The notes beneath the pieces were generated by a model. It saw only the letters and a list, made by a program, of their open reading frames with translations, was not told the origin of the DNA and ran no database searches. This document shows positions 17,132 through 26,020 of a stretch of 64,000 nucleotides of DNA, one piece after another. Within the stretch, counting starts at the first letter, position 1. Every line of letters starts with the position of its first letter. The position numbers and the translations under genes were made by a program. Source of the stretch: Fumia sp045615345 (lineage in GTDB: Bacteria; Bacillota; Clostridia; Oscillospirales; Ruminococcaceae); contig JAZLER010000023.1 in the NCBI GenBank assembly GCA_045615345.1, positions 1-64,000 of the forward strand. Reading direction: 5' to 3'.

Positions 17132-17141
17132 CGGTGGCTTT
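17118..17141. terminator. Bidirectional terminator between the LysR gene and lysC
   Basis: Perfect 10-bp stem AAAGCCACCG/CGGTGGCTTT with loop GTAA. Plus strand continues TAAATTTTAG; minus strand continues TGTTTTTT. The LysR stop codon TAA is loop bases 17129-17131, and the lysC stop is six bases away on the other side. Confidence 0.85.
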
Positions 17142-17146
17142 AAATT

Positions 17147-18349
17147 TTAGTTGAAAGCTTCGGACAAAGCGTTAAGTGCTTTTACGCCGTATTCTTTTTC
17201 GATAAGAACAGAAATCTTGATTTCAGAAGTGGAAATCATCTGGATGTTGATATCAGCTTCAAAGAGTGCTTCAAACATCTTAGCAGCAACGCCTGCGTTA
17301 GTCTGCATACCTGCACCAACAACAGAAACTTTTGTCACATTATCGTCAACTTCGATGCTCTTTGCACCCAAAGTATCGAGGTTTTCGTTAAGAATTTCCA
17401 AAGCTGTATCTTTTGCATCTGCGGGAACAGTAAAGGAAATATCCTTTGTATCATCACGACCGATAGACTGCAAGATGATATCAACATTAACCTTCTTTGC
17501 AGCGAGCATAGAAAAGAGTCTGAAAGCAAGTCCTGGTTTATTGGGAATACCTACAACCGCAACTCTTACTACATCATCGTCTTTAGCAACACCTTTAATC
17601 AACATTTTCTCCATTTTAGTCACCTCTTTAACCTTAGTACCCGGAACGCGTTCCAGGCTTGAGCAAACTTCTAAGTTTACATTGTATTTTTTAGCCATTT
17701 CAACCGAACGGTTGTGAAGTACCTGTGCACCACAGGAAGCGAGTTCAAGCATCTCGTCAAAGGAAATCTCATCAAGCTTTTTAGCACTCTTAACAATACG
17801 GGGGTCAGCAGTATAAACACCATCAACATCAGTGTAAATCTGGCACAAATCCGCATGCAATGCAGCAGCAATAGCAACAGCACTTGTATCACTACCACCA
17901 CGGCCAAGGGTTGTAATATCATCATACTTGTTGATACCCTGGAAACCTGTAACGATAATTATACGGTGTTTGTCAAGTTCTTTTTCCATTCTTTCAGAAT
18001 CAATCTTCTTGATGCGTGCTTTGGAATAGTTGGAGTCTGTGACAAACCCTGCCTGTCTTGCATTCAAAGAAATTACAGGGAATCCCATGCTCTCAATTGC
18101 CATAGCAAGCAAAGAAGCTGAAATCTGTTCACCTGTTGAAAGAAGCATATCCATCTCACGCTTGGAAGCATTGGGATTAATTTCCTTTGCCTTATCAATC
18201 AGGTCGTCTGTTGTGTCACCCTGAGCAGAAACAACAGCAATAACATTGTTTCCTGCTTTGTAGGTTTCGGTGATAATGTTTGCAACATTAAAGATTCTTT
18301 CTTTATCTCTAACGGAGGTTCCACCGAACTTCTGGACTATAAGTTTCAT
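17147..18349 (-). CDS. lysC: Aspartate kinase
   Basis: Phosphorylates aspartate, the first step to lysine, threonine, methionine and diaminopimelate. The protein has 400 residues: an amino acid kinase domain with VQKFGGTSVRD at the N-terminus and TTLGRGGSDTSAVA near 150, then two C-terminal ACT domains (about 265-400), the region where end products bind in feedback-regulated enzymes. It is last in the operon ACT protein-hom-lysC, 30 bases after hom. The gene symbol is the generic choice; paralogues elsewhere in the genome cannot be excluded. Confidence 0.94.
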   Translation of the reverse strand: MKLIVQKFGGTSVRDKERIFNVANIITETYKAGNNVIAVVSAQGDTTDDLIDKAKEINPNASKREMDMLLSTGEQISASLLAMAIESMGFPVISLNARQAGFVTDSNYSKARIKKIDSERMEKELDKHRIIIVTGFQGINKYDDITTLGRGGSDTSAVAIAAALHADLCQIYTDVDGVYTADPRIVKSAKKLDEISFDEMLELASCGAQVLHNRSVEMAKKYNVNLEVCSSLERVPGTKVKEVTKMEKMLIKGVAKDDDVVRVAVVGIPNKPGLAFRLFSMLAAKKVNVDIILQSIGRDDTKDISFTVPADAKDTALEILNENLDTLGAKSIEVDDNVTKVSVVGAGMQTNAGVAAKMFEALFEADINIQMISTSEIKISVLIEKEYGVKALNALSEAFN

Positions 18350-18379
18350 ATAGTAACCATCCTTTCAAAAAATTACAAA

Positions 18380-19588
18380 TTAATAATTTAACATACGGAT
18401 TCTCTGCAAAAGTTTAGCATCTGCGAGAGTTTTAAGTTTGCTTTCGAGTTCATTTTCACTCATCTCAGCTGTAACAAACGCCACTTCGTTTTTAGAAGCA
18501 TTTTCGCGTGTGAGATATGAAGGGTTATCAAACACTTTATCAATTGCCTGTTTTTCAGCATTTTCAAGACGGATATAATATGTAAAGGGAATTTCTTTAC
18601 AGTCAATAACATTGTTTTCTTCGGAGTCAACCCAAGTTAAAGTATCATCGGTAGTATCGCGTTTTGCAGCATCGATAATATCAGCAACAACAGCACTTGC
18701 TGTTGGAAGTTTTCCTGCTCCTCTGCCGTAGAAAACTACATCGCCAACGGAATCCCCTCTTACGAGTACACCATTGAAAACATCGTCAATAGTAGACAGC
18801 TGACTTCCCTTTTTGATAAGTGCCGGGAAAACAGAAACTTCCAGTCCCTTGTCACTCTTTTTGGTTCTGCCGATAAGCTTGATAACAGAGTTAATGCTTT
18901 CTGCGTATTCAACATCTTCCAAAGTAAGAGAAGTAATTCCTTCTGTATATACATTCTGAGGATAAATATGTTCTCCAAAAGCTAATGCTGCCAAAATACA
19001 GATTTTTCTGCAAGCATCGTGTCCGTCAACATCGGCAGAAGGATTTCTTTCAGCGTAACCTAAATCCTGAGCGATTTTAAGTGCTGTATCAAAGTCCATA
19101 CCCTCTTTTATCATCTTTGTAAGGATAAAGTTTGTGGTACCATTTAAGATACCTGCAACCTCTGTGATGTTATTAGCAAGCAAACAGTGATGCATAGGTC
19201 TTATTACAGGAATACCGCCACCAACACTTGCCTCAAAGAAGAAGTTAACGTTGTTTTCTTTCGCAATCTGCAAAAGTTCTGCACCTTTTGCTGCAACAAG
19301 CTCTTTGTTGGAAGTAACAACACTCTTTTTCGCCTTAAGAAGAGATTTTACAAAATCAAATGCGGGAGAGATACCACCCATAACTTCAGCAACAACGGAA
19401 ATTTCGTCATCGTTTAAAATATCGTTAAAATCTTTTGTAAATCTGTCTTTGTAGTCTACATCGAAATCTCTTAAATCCAGAATTCTTTTAACAAAAAATT
19501 CTTCATTCCCTCTTTGGGGATAGTTGTTAAGGATTTCAACAACACCGGAACCAACAACACCGTGTCCCATAACTGCGACTTTTATCAT
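18380..19588 (-). CDS. hom: Homoserine dehydrogenase
   Basis: Reduces aspartate semialdehyde to homoserine, committing flux to threonine and methionine. From the ATG at 19588 it has 402 residues: NAD(P)-binding MGHGVVGSGVVEIL, the substrate domain with GGGIPVIRPMHH, ILNGTTNFILTKM and NPSADVDGHDA, and a C-terminal ACT-like extension. A GTG three codons earlier is too close to the AAGGA site. The partner lysC follows and an ACT-domain gene precedes, forming a small aspartate-family operon behind an attenuator-like leader. Confidence 0.95.
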   Translation of the reverse strand: MIKVAVMGHGVVGSGVVEILNNYPQRGNEEFFVKRILDLRDFDVDYKDRFTKDFNDILNDDEISVVAEVMGGISPAFDFVKSLLKAKKSVVTSNKELVAAKGAELLQIAKENNVNFFFEASVGGGIPVIRPMHHCLLANNITEVAGILNGTTNFILTKMIKEGMDFDTALKIAQDLGYAERNPSADVDGHDACRKICILAALAFGEHIYPQNVYTEGITSLTLEDVEYAESINSVIKLIGRTKKSDKGLEVSVFPALIKKGSQLSTIDDVFNGVLVRGDSVGDVVFYGRGAGKLPTASAVVADIIDAAKRDTTDDTLTWVDSEENNVIDCKEIPFTYYIRLENAEKQAIDKVFDNPSYLTRENASKNEVAFVTAEMSENELESKLKTLADAKLLQRIRMLNY

Positions 19589-19612
19589 ATTATGCACATT
19601 CCTTTCAAGTTG

Positions 19613-20041
19613 CTAAATCTTTTTAACTGAAACAACACCGTAAAGTCTTGAAAGACTTTTAACGATATCTTCGGGATCAAGCTCGTCCCTGTTGATACGG
19701 ATACCTATCGTAATAATTGCAACGGCATCTACGGGGATATTCTGATTAACTGTAAGAATATTTACGCCGAGCTCATATAAAAGCTTCAAAACCTTTGAAA
19801 GTACACCGGGTTCATCGGTGAGTTTAAGGTAAAGAGTGCTTATAAGTCCCGAGTTTTTCTCATCAAAAACATCGACCTTGTCCTTGTACTTATAAAAAGC
19901 ACTTCGGGAAATTCCAACCATTCTGCAGGCATCGGAAGAGTTTTTGGCGGTATTTTTTGAAAGAAGCTGTTTTGCTTCAATTACCTTCAAAAAAACATCA
20001 GGAAGAACATCAGACGCAATAATAAGTCTTTTGTTTTCCAT
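19613..20041 (-). CDS. PheB/UPF0735-type ACT-domain protein
   Basis: Small predicted regulator, 142 residues. The N-terminal half looks like a helical DNA-binding or dimerisation region (SSDACRMVGISRSAFYKYKD, reminiscent of a helix-turn-helix), and the C-terminal half is an ACT domain beginning TLYLKLTDEPGVLSKVLKLL. Proteins of this type commonly sit in front of hom in Firmicutes, consistent with amino-acid sensing for the aspartate pathway; the mechanism is not established. It is first gene of the operon, about 100 bases from the promoter. Confidence 0.85.
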   Translation of the reverse strand: MENKRLIIASDVLPDVFLKVIEAKQLLSKNTAKNSSDACRMVGISRSAFYKYKDKVDVFDEKNSGLISTLYLKLTDEPGVLSKVLKLLYELGVNILTVNQNIPVDAVAIITIGIRINRDELDPEDIVKSLSRLYGVVSVKKI

Positions 20042-20070
20042 AAGGCTCAGCCTTTCTAAAAATTTTGATT

Positions 20071-20102
20071 AAAAAGCCCCGCCTTAAAGTTCACAGGCGG
20101 GG
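20071..20102 (-). promoter_or_regulatory. Attenuator-type intrinsic terminator in the hom operon leader
   Basis: On the minus strand CCCCGCC, a 12-base loop, GGCGGGG, C, then TTTTT. It lies between the promoter at 20148-20176 and the ATG at 20041, so it would stop transcription before the operon unless relieved. No T-box core or start codon for a leader peptide is obvious. It could alternatively catch readthrough from the symporter gene. Confidence 0.6.
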
Positions 20103-20147
20103 GTCAAATTCCGTCTATAAAATACAGTTGTAAATCGGTTAAGTACA

Positions 20148-20176
20148 ACTATACCATTTTTTTAATGATATTACAA
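20148..20176 (-). promoter_or_regulatory. Promoter of the ACT protein-hom-lysC operon
   Basis: Minus strand: -35 TTGTAA (20171-20176), 17-base spacer, -10 TATAGT (20148-20153). The transcript would start near 20141. Its first bases contain the inverted repeat GTTGTA/TACAAC around an 11-base loop, then the terminator at 20071-20102. Confidence 0.65.
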
Positions 20177-20288
20177 TTCGAAAATTAAGGTATTTTTATG
20201 GTTTTTTGCTTAAAATAAGCTATTTCTTTAATTTATATCCTTGTTTTGGCAAATTTCTTTAATTATTTAATCACCATATTCTATTTCA

Positions 20289-21593
20289 TCAATTTTTGTG
20301 TAATTTTATCTGTTTTTTTGGTGATTTTTCAAAATACTTATTCTTTTGATTTAAAATTATTCTGTAAAGACAGATTAAACCTATCGAATTTGGTATCGCC
20401 ATCATAAGATTTAAAATGTCGGAAAAGTCAAAAACCGCTTCAAGTTTTGCCACAGCACCTACTAAAATTGTCAGTACAAAGACAGTTTTATAAATTAATA
20501 TCCAGTTTTTGTTATCGGTTATAAATTCTATTGCCTTTTCTCCGTAGTACGCCCACCCCACTATTCCTGCTATTGCAAACAAAAATGTGGAAACAGCTAT
20601 AAAAATATCCGCGTGGTTTCCTATACTTTTTGAAAATGCCACAGTTATTGAAAGTTCTCCCGAGGTAAGAAGTACCAAAGCTGTCATTGTACACATCAAT
20701 ACAGTGTCTAAAAACACCTCTATAATCCCCCAGAAACCTTGTTTTACAGCATTATCAGTATCAGCACTTCCGTGTGCAATCGGAGAAGAGCCCATACCTG
20801 CCTCATTTGAGAATACCCCTCTTGAGATGCCAAAACGAATTGCATCTTTTGTAAGGAAACCTAAAACTCCACCCGATATGGCATCAGTAGAAAACGCATC
20901 GCTTATAATGAGCGATACCGCAGATGGCAAAGCATTGATATTTATAATTATCGCAATCAGAGCCCCGATTATATATGTAGCCCCCATAATCGGTATAAGC
21001 ATTTCGGTGAACTTCCCTATTCTCTTCATACCACCTAAAATTATAAGTCCTACAACAAAAGCTACAATAGCACCGGATATAAACTTTGAGGTACCAAAAG
21101 CCTCATAAAATGTGGTAGAAACAGCATTAGCCTGTGTTAAATTCCCTACACCAAAGGAAGCAATTACGCAAAAAACAGAGAAAACACAGGCAAGAAAACC
21201 ATTGTTCATCCCGTTCTTTATGTAATACATAGGTCCTCCGACCATTTCGCCTTTTTTGTTTTCAGTACGAAACAAAACCGAAAGCACTATTTCAGAAAAC
21301 TTTGTTGCCATACTGAAAAATGAGGAAACACACATCCAGAATACAGCGCCCGGACCACCGCTTGAAATTGCCGTGGCAACGCCTATAATATTCCCTGTAC
21401 CCAGAGTTCCTGCAAGTGCAGTGGTAGCGGCCTGAAAAGGCGAAAATCCGTTATTATCGCCTTTTTTCACTTTAAATACATCTTTAAAAGCCCTGAAAAA
21501 GTATTTAAACTGAAAAAACTTAAGCTTTATACTTAAAAATAACCCGACACCTAAAATTACAACGATATAAGTAACAGTAAAAATCTGTGACAT
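20289..21593 (-). CDS. Sodium:alanine symporter (AgcS family)
   Basis: Polytopic importer of alanine or glycine driven by sodium, 434 residues with about 10-11 transmembrane segments. Family signatures: QAATTALAGTLGTGNIIGVATAI near 55, GGPGAVFWMCVSSFFSMATKFSE near 80, GGPMYYIKNG, and GMGSSPIAHGSADTDNAVKQG near 265. It follows hisE by 50 bases with its own TTGGAGGG site. An AT-rich inverted repeat in the gap (AAGTTTA/TAAACTT on the minus strand) may be a weak terminator, so partial cotranscription with the his operon is possible. No promoter is convincing. Confidence 0.92.
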   Translation of the reverse strand: MSQIFTVTYIVVILGVGLFLSIKLKFFQFKYFFRAFKDVFKVKKGDNNGFSPFQAATTALAGTLGTGNIIGVATAISSGGPGAVFWMCVSSFFSMATKFSEIVLSVLFRTENKKGEMVGGPMYYIKNGMNNGFLACVFSVFCVIASFGVGNLTQANAVSTTFYEAFGTSKFISGAIVAFVVGLIILGGMKRIGKFTEMLIPIMGATYIIGALIAIIININALPSAVSLIISDAFSTDAISGGVLGFLTKDAIRFGISRGVFSNEAGMGSSPIAHGSADTDNAVKQGFWGIIEVFLDTVLMCTMTALVLLTSGELSITVAFSKSIGNHADIFIAVSTFLFAIAGIVGWAYYGEKAIEFITDNKNWILIYKTVFVLTILVGAVAKLEAVFDFSDILNLMMAIPNSIGLICLYRIILNQKNKYFEKSPKKQIKLHKN

Positions 21594-21643
21594 AAAAAAC
21601 CCTCCAAAAGTTTATCTTTAAACTTCCTTCGGGCTTTAAACTC

Positions 21644-21970
21644 TTATGTATTATGGTCTGATACGTGGAACTGTTTTAAGTTTCCGATTTTCTGACGGCG
21701 TTCTTCCAAGATTTCAATAACATTTTCGAGCGGAAGATTTTGCTCAGCCATCATAACAAGCATATGATAAAGAAGGTCGCAGATTTCATTAGCAAGCTCT
21801 TCGTTATCGTTATTTTTAGCAGCGATAACCATTTCGGTGCATTCCTCGCCACATTTTTTAAGGATTTTATCAATACCTTTGCTGAAAAGATAGCAGGTAT
21901 AAGAACCTTCTTCAAAGTTTGCCTTACGGTTTTTAACAACCTCGTATAAGCCTTTTAATGTTTCAGTCAT
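21644..21970 (-). CDS. hisE: Phosphoribosyl-ATP pyrophosphohydrolase
   Basis: Second step of histidine synthesis, removing pyrophosphate from phosphoribosyl-ATP. 108 residues, all-alpha MazG-like fold: KGIDKILKKCGEECTEMVIAAKNND and NEICDLLYHMLVMMAE carry the acidic metal-binding EExxE and ExxD motifs. It is encoded separately from HisI, whereas many bacteria fuse the two. It is the last his gene, four bases after hisI. Confidence 0.95.
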   Translation of the reverse strand: MTETLKGLYEVVKNRKANFEEGSYTCYLFSKGIDKILKKCGEECTEMVIAAKNNDNEELANEICDLLYHMLVMMAEQNLPLENVIEILEERRQKIGNLKQFHVSDHNT

Positions 21971-21973
21971 TTG

Positions 21974-22300
21974 TTAGTCCTCCCTTTTGTATATCTCGTT
22001 AAAGAAACAGCTGTAATTGCCTGTATGACAGGCAACTCCTGTCTGATTAACGGTAACAAGTAAAGTATCATTGTCACAGTCAGCCTTGATATTTACAACC
22101 TTCTGCAAATGTCCGCTTGTAGCACCCTTGTTCCAGAGTTCTTTTCTTGAACGGCTGTAAAACCATGTGTAGCCTGTTTCAAGGGTAAGCTTTAAGCTTT
22201 CTTTGTTCATATAAGCAAGCATCAAAACTTCCTTGTTTTTTTCTTCAACTACTATTGCAGGGATAAGCTCCCCTTTTTTAAAAAATATATCCAAATCCAT
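21974..22300 (-). CDS. hisI: Phosphoribosyl-AMP cyclohydrolase
   Basis: Third step of histidine synthesis, a zinc- and magnesium-dependent ring opening of phosphoribosyl-AMP. 108 residues: the substrate-binding TWFYSRSRKELWNKGATSGH, the magnesium-binding acidic run DCDNDTLLV, and zinc-ligand cysteines in GVACHTGNYSC. It is a stand-alone protein, with hisE as a separate downstream gene. Confidence 0.95.
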   Translation of the reverse strand: MDLDIFFKKGELIPAIVVEEKNKEVLMLAYMNKESLKLTLETGYTWFYSRSRKELWNKGATSGHLQKVVNIKADCDNDTLLVTVNQTGVACHTGNYSCFFNEIYKRED

Positions 22301-22325
22301 ATGTATTACCTCAACACCAATAATA

Positions 22326-23084
22326 TTACTGTCTTGTCGGGATATTTTTTTCTTTAAGATGCGCTTTTACTTCACCGACAGTAAGCTCTCTGTAATGGAA
22401 AAGTGAAGCCGCAAGTGCCGCATCAGCACCTGATTTTTCAAATACTTCCGAGAAATGCTCAAGTTTTCCACATCCTCCCGAAGCGATAACGGGAACATTT
22501 ACAACCTCGCACACAGCATTAAGCATAGGAAGGTCGAAACCTTGTTTTGTGCCATCAGCATCCATAGAAGTGAGGAGTATTTCCCCTGCTCCAAGCTCAC
22601 AGGCTTTCTTAGCCCATTCTATTGCATCAATACCGGTGTCAATTCTGCCACCTGCAATAAACACATTATATCTGCCGTTTTCCATCTTCTTAGCATCAAT
22701 TGCAACGACTACGCACTGACTTCCAAATTTATCGGCAGCCTCCCTTATAAGTTCAGGGTTTTTGATAGCAGCAGAGTTTACACTTACTTTATCAGCGCCT
22801 GCCCTTAAAAGAATCGAAAAGTCTTCAATTGAGGAGATTCCCCCGCCAACAGTAAGGGGTACAAAAACCTCTTTTGCGGTATCTCTTACGATATCTACAA
22901 TTGTTTTTCTTGCCTCATATGTTGCGGTAATATCAAGGAAAACTATCTCGTCAGCACCCTGTTCGTTATACATTTTTGCACATTCAACGGGGTCGCCTAC
23001 ATCCTTGATGCCTACGAAATTTATTCCTTTTACAACCTTGCCGTCTTTAACATCAAGACAAGGAATAATCCTTTTATTTAACAT
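22326..23084 (-). CDS. hisF: Imidazole glycerol phosphate synthase, cyclase subunit
   Basis: Cyclises PRFAR with ammonia from HisH to imidazole glycerol phosphate and AICAR. 252-residue TIM barrel: catalytic aspartates in IIPCLDVKDG (about 11) and VVAIDAKK (about 130), phosphate-binding TVGGGISS and IASGGCGKLEHF. It overlaps hisA by seven bases. Normal family length. Confidence 0.96.
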   Translation of the reverse strand: MLNKRIIPCLDVKDGKVVKGINFVGIKDVGDPVECAKMYNEQGADEIVFLDITATYEARKTIVDIVRDTAKEVFVPLTVGGGISSIEDFSILLRAGADKVSVNSAAIKNPELIREAADKFGSQCVVVAIDAKKMENGRYNVFIAGGRIDTGIDAIEWAKKACELGAGEILLTSMDADGTKQGFDLPMLNAVCEVVNVPVIASGGCGKLEHFSEVFEKSGADAALAASLFHYRELTVGEVKAHLKEKNIPTRQ

Positions 23085-23794
23085 TTTGCCACCTCTAACG
23101 CTTCTTTCAAATCAAGAGTGCCCTCGTAAAGACTCTTACCACAGATAGCACCGAAAACCGAAATCTTTTTGAGGTTATGAATATCGTTTATATCCCTTAT
23201 TCCGCCACTCGCGATAATGTTGCAGGATGTAGCATCGTTTATAGCTTTAAGCTGTTCTAAATTAGGTCCTTCAAGGGTGCCGTCTTTTGCAATATCGGTG
23301 AAAATAATGTTCTTAACTCCTATATCGGACATTTCCTTTGCAAGGGAAATGTAGTGGACCTCGGAAGAATCAAGCCAGCCTTCAACCGAAACCATACCGT
23401 TTTTCGCATCAATTCCTATAACAATTTTTTCTCCGTACTCTTTTACGGCATCTTTGACAAGCTCCGGGTTTTTAACAGCAACAGAGCCTAAAATAACCCT
23501 GTAAATGCCGTTTTTAAGGTAGTATTCAACGGTATCAAGTGTTCTGATACCACCACCAACCTCAACCTTTAAAGATGTGTTTTTTGCAATTTCTGCAAAA
23601 ATCTCTGCATTTTTGGGTGTTGCATCTTTAGCACCGTCAAGGTCAACCATATGTAAGTATGAAGCCCCGTCACTTTCAAATTTTCTTGCAGTATCAAGCG
23701 GATTTTCAGCCACTTTATGAACAGTTGCAAAATCCCCTTTGTAAAGGCGTACACAGTTGCCGTCTTTAATATCAATAGCAGGTAAAATTATCAT
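23078..23794 (-). CDS. hisA: Phosphoribosylformimino-AICAR phosphate isomerase
   Basis: Converts ProFAR to PRFAR by an Amadori rearrangement. 238-residue TIM barrel homologous to HisF: catalytic aspartates in LPAIDIKDGNCVRLYKG (about 8) and FTDIAKDGTLEGPN (about 127 onward), with phosphate-binding VEVGGGIRT and ASGGIRDI. It lies between hisH (two-base gap) and hisF. Confidence 0.96.
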   Translation of the reverse strand: MIILPAIDIKDGNCVRLYKGDFATVHKVAENPLDTARKFESDGASYLHMVDLDGAKDATPKNAEIFAEIAKNTSLKVEVGGGIRTLDTVEYYLKNGIYRVILGSVAVKNPELVKDAVKEYGEKIVIGIDAKNGMVSVEGWLDSSEVHYISLAKEMSDIGVKNIIFTDIAKDGTLEGPNLEQLKAINDATSCNIIASGGIRDINDIHNLKKISVFGAICGKSLYEGTLDLKEALEVAKC

Positions 23795-23796
23795 TA

Positions 23797-24399
23797 TTAG
23801 TCCCTCGTAAGTTCATAGAAATTTTTAAGAATTTTAAGCCCTGTTTCTCCACTTTTTTCAGGGTGGAACTGAGCACCGAAAACATTTCCGCGCTCGACAA
23901 GTGCAGGAACTTTAACGCCGTAGTCGCACTGTGCAGAGATATTCTTCTCATCGGTATATGCCATAAAGGAATGGACAAAGTAAACACTGTCCCCTTCTTT
24001 GAGCCCCTTTAAAAGCGGTGAATCCTGAGTTATCTCAAGACTGTTCCAACCCATATGAGGAATCTTGTAAGGGCAAACGATTTTGTCAATTTTACCTTCG
24101 ATAAGACTCAAACCTTTTGTGGTTTCAAACTCTTCACTTTCCTCAAAAAGCATCTGCATACCAAGACAGATTCCAAGGAGCGGTTTTTTCTTTATATTTT
24201 CCTTGATAACAGATATAAGCCCAGTGTTATCAAGCATTTTCATAGCTTTCGGAAAAGCACCAACACCCGGTAAAATCAAGGCATCAGCAGTTTCAATATC
24301 TTTAGCATCTTTTGAAACCATATTTTCAATACCTAAGTAGTTTAAAGCATTCTGTACCGAGAAAAGATTTCCGGCACCGTAGTCAATTATAGTTATCAT
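23797..24399 (-). CDS. hisH: Imidazole glycerol phosphate synthase, glutamine amidotransferase subunit
   Basis: Class I glutaminase feeding ammonia to HisF. 200 residues; catalytic triad is nucleophile C78 in LLGICLGMQMLFEES with H179 and E181 in QFHPEKSG. The oxyanion strand region LPGVGAFP is present. The start codon overlaps the hisB stop. Confidence 0.96.
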   Translation of the reverse strand: MITIIDYGAGNLFSVQNALNYLGIENMVSKDAKDIETADALILPGVGAFPKAMKMLDNTGLISVIKENIKKKPLLGICLGMQMLFEESEEFETTKGLSLIEGKIDKIVCPYKIPHMGWNSLEITQDSPLLKGLKEGDSVYFVHSFMAYTDEKNISAQCDYGVKVPALVERGNVFGAQFHPEKSGETGLKILKNFYELTRD

Positions 24400-24971
24400 T
24401 AAAGTACACCTTTCGTACTGAGAATACTTGCTTTCTTAACAAGAGCAATTTTAAGTGAATGTGCAAGCGCTTTAAATAACGCTTCAGCCTTATGATGGTC
24501 ATTTGCGCCATAGCAACATTCCATATGAAGAGTCATCTTGGAATTAAACGCAAAAGCCCTGAAAAACTCTTCAAACATCTGGGTATCCATATCCCCCACC
24601 TTGTCAGCTTTGAAGGTACAGTCAAACTTAAAATATGGTCTCATACACAAATCAAGCGCCGCAAACCCTAAAGCCTCGTCCATAGGAAGGAAGAAAAATC
24701 CGTATCGTTCAACGGGTACATCACCCATAGCTTTAAGTAAAGCATCGCCTAAAACTATACCGGTATCTTCAATTGTATGGTGGCAGTCAACTTCAAGGTC
24801 ACCTTTCACTTTAACAGTAAGGTCAAATCCTGCGTGCATACCAAGCGCTGTCAGCATATGGTCAAAAAAGCCAACTCCTGTCGAGATATCTGTTTTACCG
24901 CTACCGTCAAGGTTGATATAAATTTCGATATCAGTTTCTTTGGTTTTACGCGTTACAGTTGCTGTTCTCAT
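24399..24971 (-). CDS. hisB: Imidazoleglycerol-phosphate dehydratase
   Basis: Manganese enzyme forming imidazole acetol phosphate. 190 residues; metal-binding repeats GFFDHMLTALGMHAGFDL (about 35) and DCHHTIEDTGIVLGDAL (about 70), mirrored by MFEEFFRAFAFNSKMTLH and GANDHHKAEALFKALA. It is monofunctional: the N-terminal HAD histidinol-phosphatase domain of the enterobacterial fusion is absent, so a separate phosphatase is needed (see 7024-7827). Confidence 0.96.
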   Translation of the reverse strand: MRTATVTRKTKETDIEIYINLDGSGKTDISTGVGFFDHMLTALGMHAGFDLTVKVKGDLEVDCHHTIEDTGIVLGDALLKAMGDVPVERYGFFFLPMDEALGFAALDLCMRPYFKFDCTFKADKVGDMDTQMFEEFFRAFAFNSKMTLHMECCYGANDHHKAEALFKALAHSLKIALVKKASILSTKGVL

Positions 24972-26020
24972 AAGTCAAATCCTTTCGTAATATCGTAAAG
25001 GTTTTCGATAAGAATTTTGTTGTTTTCAACAGAATCGGTAGAAATGCGTAAAGCATCACCAAAACATCTTACTGCGATTCCTCTGCTTAAAAGCTTATCA
25101 TAAATTTCTTTTGCCTTATCGGTTTTAATATAAACAAAGTTTGTTTTACTGTCATAAACTTTTTCAAAACAGGTAAATTTATTAAGCTCTTCCTTAAGAA
25201 ATCCGGCCGAGGCAATAAGCTCTTTTTCGCATTTCTTTAAAAATACCTTGTCACTTAAAACAGTAGCCGCAATTTCCTGGGAAATACTGTTTACATTATA
25301 AGGCGATTTTACAGCTTTTAATGCATTGGTTATAGTCTTGTTTGCTACTGCAAAACCAACACGCAAAGCAGCCATTCCGATAGCTTTGGAACAAGTCTTT
25401 AAGATTATAAGGTTGCTGTAATCATTTACTTCAGAAAGCAAACTTTCACTCCAGAAATCCATATAAGCTTCATCTAAAACCACAAGTGCATCTACACTTT
25501 TAATGATTTTTCTTACATCATCCTTGCCGATACCCAAAGAGGTCGGATTACAAGGATTAGAGAAGATTAGAAGTTTTACATCGTTTGCATTGCAAGCCTC
25601 AATAACCTTATCGGCATCAATGGTAAGATCCTCGTTCTTATCAAGCACCATAACAGGATTTTCATAAATATCACCATAAAAGCGATACATAGAAAAATCA
25701 GGTTTTAATGTGAGTATCTTCTCGCCTTTTTGTAGTAAAGCACCTGTAATAAGACCGATAAGCTCGTCCGAGCCATTGCCCGCAGTTACAAGGTTATAAT
25801 CCACCTCATAGTAATCTGCAAAAGCCTTACAGAGTTTCTCGGCATAAGGGTCGGGATAACGGTTAAAAGAAGCATTTTTTACAGCATCCGAAACCTTTTT
25901 AAGCAACTCAGCGCTTAAGGAAAGATAACTTTCATTTGCATCAAGCCTTAATTCATAATCCCCCTGCAACGGGTCATATGGGGTTAAATTCTTAACTTTA
26001 TCACAAAGATTATAATTCAT
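24968..26020 (-). CDS. hisC: Histidinol-phosphate aminotransferase
   Basis: PLP-dependent class I/II aminotransferase making histidinol phosphate from glutamate and imidazole acetol phosphate. 350 residues: LRLDANESYLSL at the N-terminus, TAGNGSDELI near 80, IFSNPCNPTS near 155, VLDEAYMDFW near 180, PLP lysine in LKTCSKAIGMAALRVGFA near 215, and a C-terminal arginine in LRISTDS. It overlaps hisB by four bases and touches hisD. Confidence 0.95.
   Translation of the reverse strand: MNYNLCDKVKNLTPYDPLQGDYELRLDANESYLSLSAELLKKVSDAVKNASFNRYPDPYAEKLCKAFADYYEVDYNLVTAGNGSDELIGLITGALLQKGEKILTLKPDFSMYRFYGDIYENPVMVLDKNEDLTIDADKVIEACNANDVKLLIFSNPCNPTSLGIGKDDVRKIIKSVDALVVLDEAYMDFWSESLLSEVNDYSNLIILKTCSKAIGMAALRVGFAVANKTITNALKAVKSPYNVNSISQEIAATVLSDKVFLKKCEKELIASAGFLKEELNKFTCFEKVYDSKTNFVYIKTDKAKEIYDKLLSRGIAVRCFGDALRISTDSVENNKILIENLYDITKGFDL

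Noticed and set aside
20041..20160. Lysine, SAM or T-box riboswitch in front of the hom operon
   Set aside because: The leader is only about 100 bases and shows none of the conserved cores of these classes; only the terminator is evident.
20587..21108. Plus-strand frame opposite the alanine symporter
   Set aside because: Antisense shadow of a strongly conserved transporter gene.
21594..21643. Terminator between hisE and the symporter gene
   Set aside because: Only an AT-rich 7-bp stem directly before the ribosome binding site; too weak to call, mentioned in the symporter entry.
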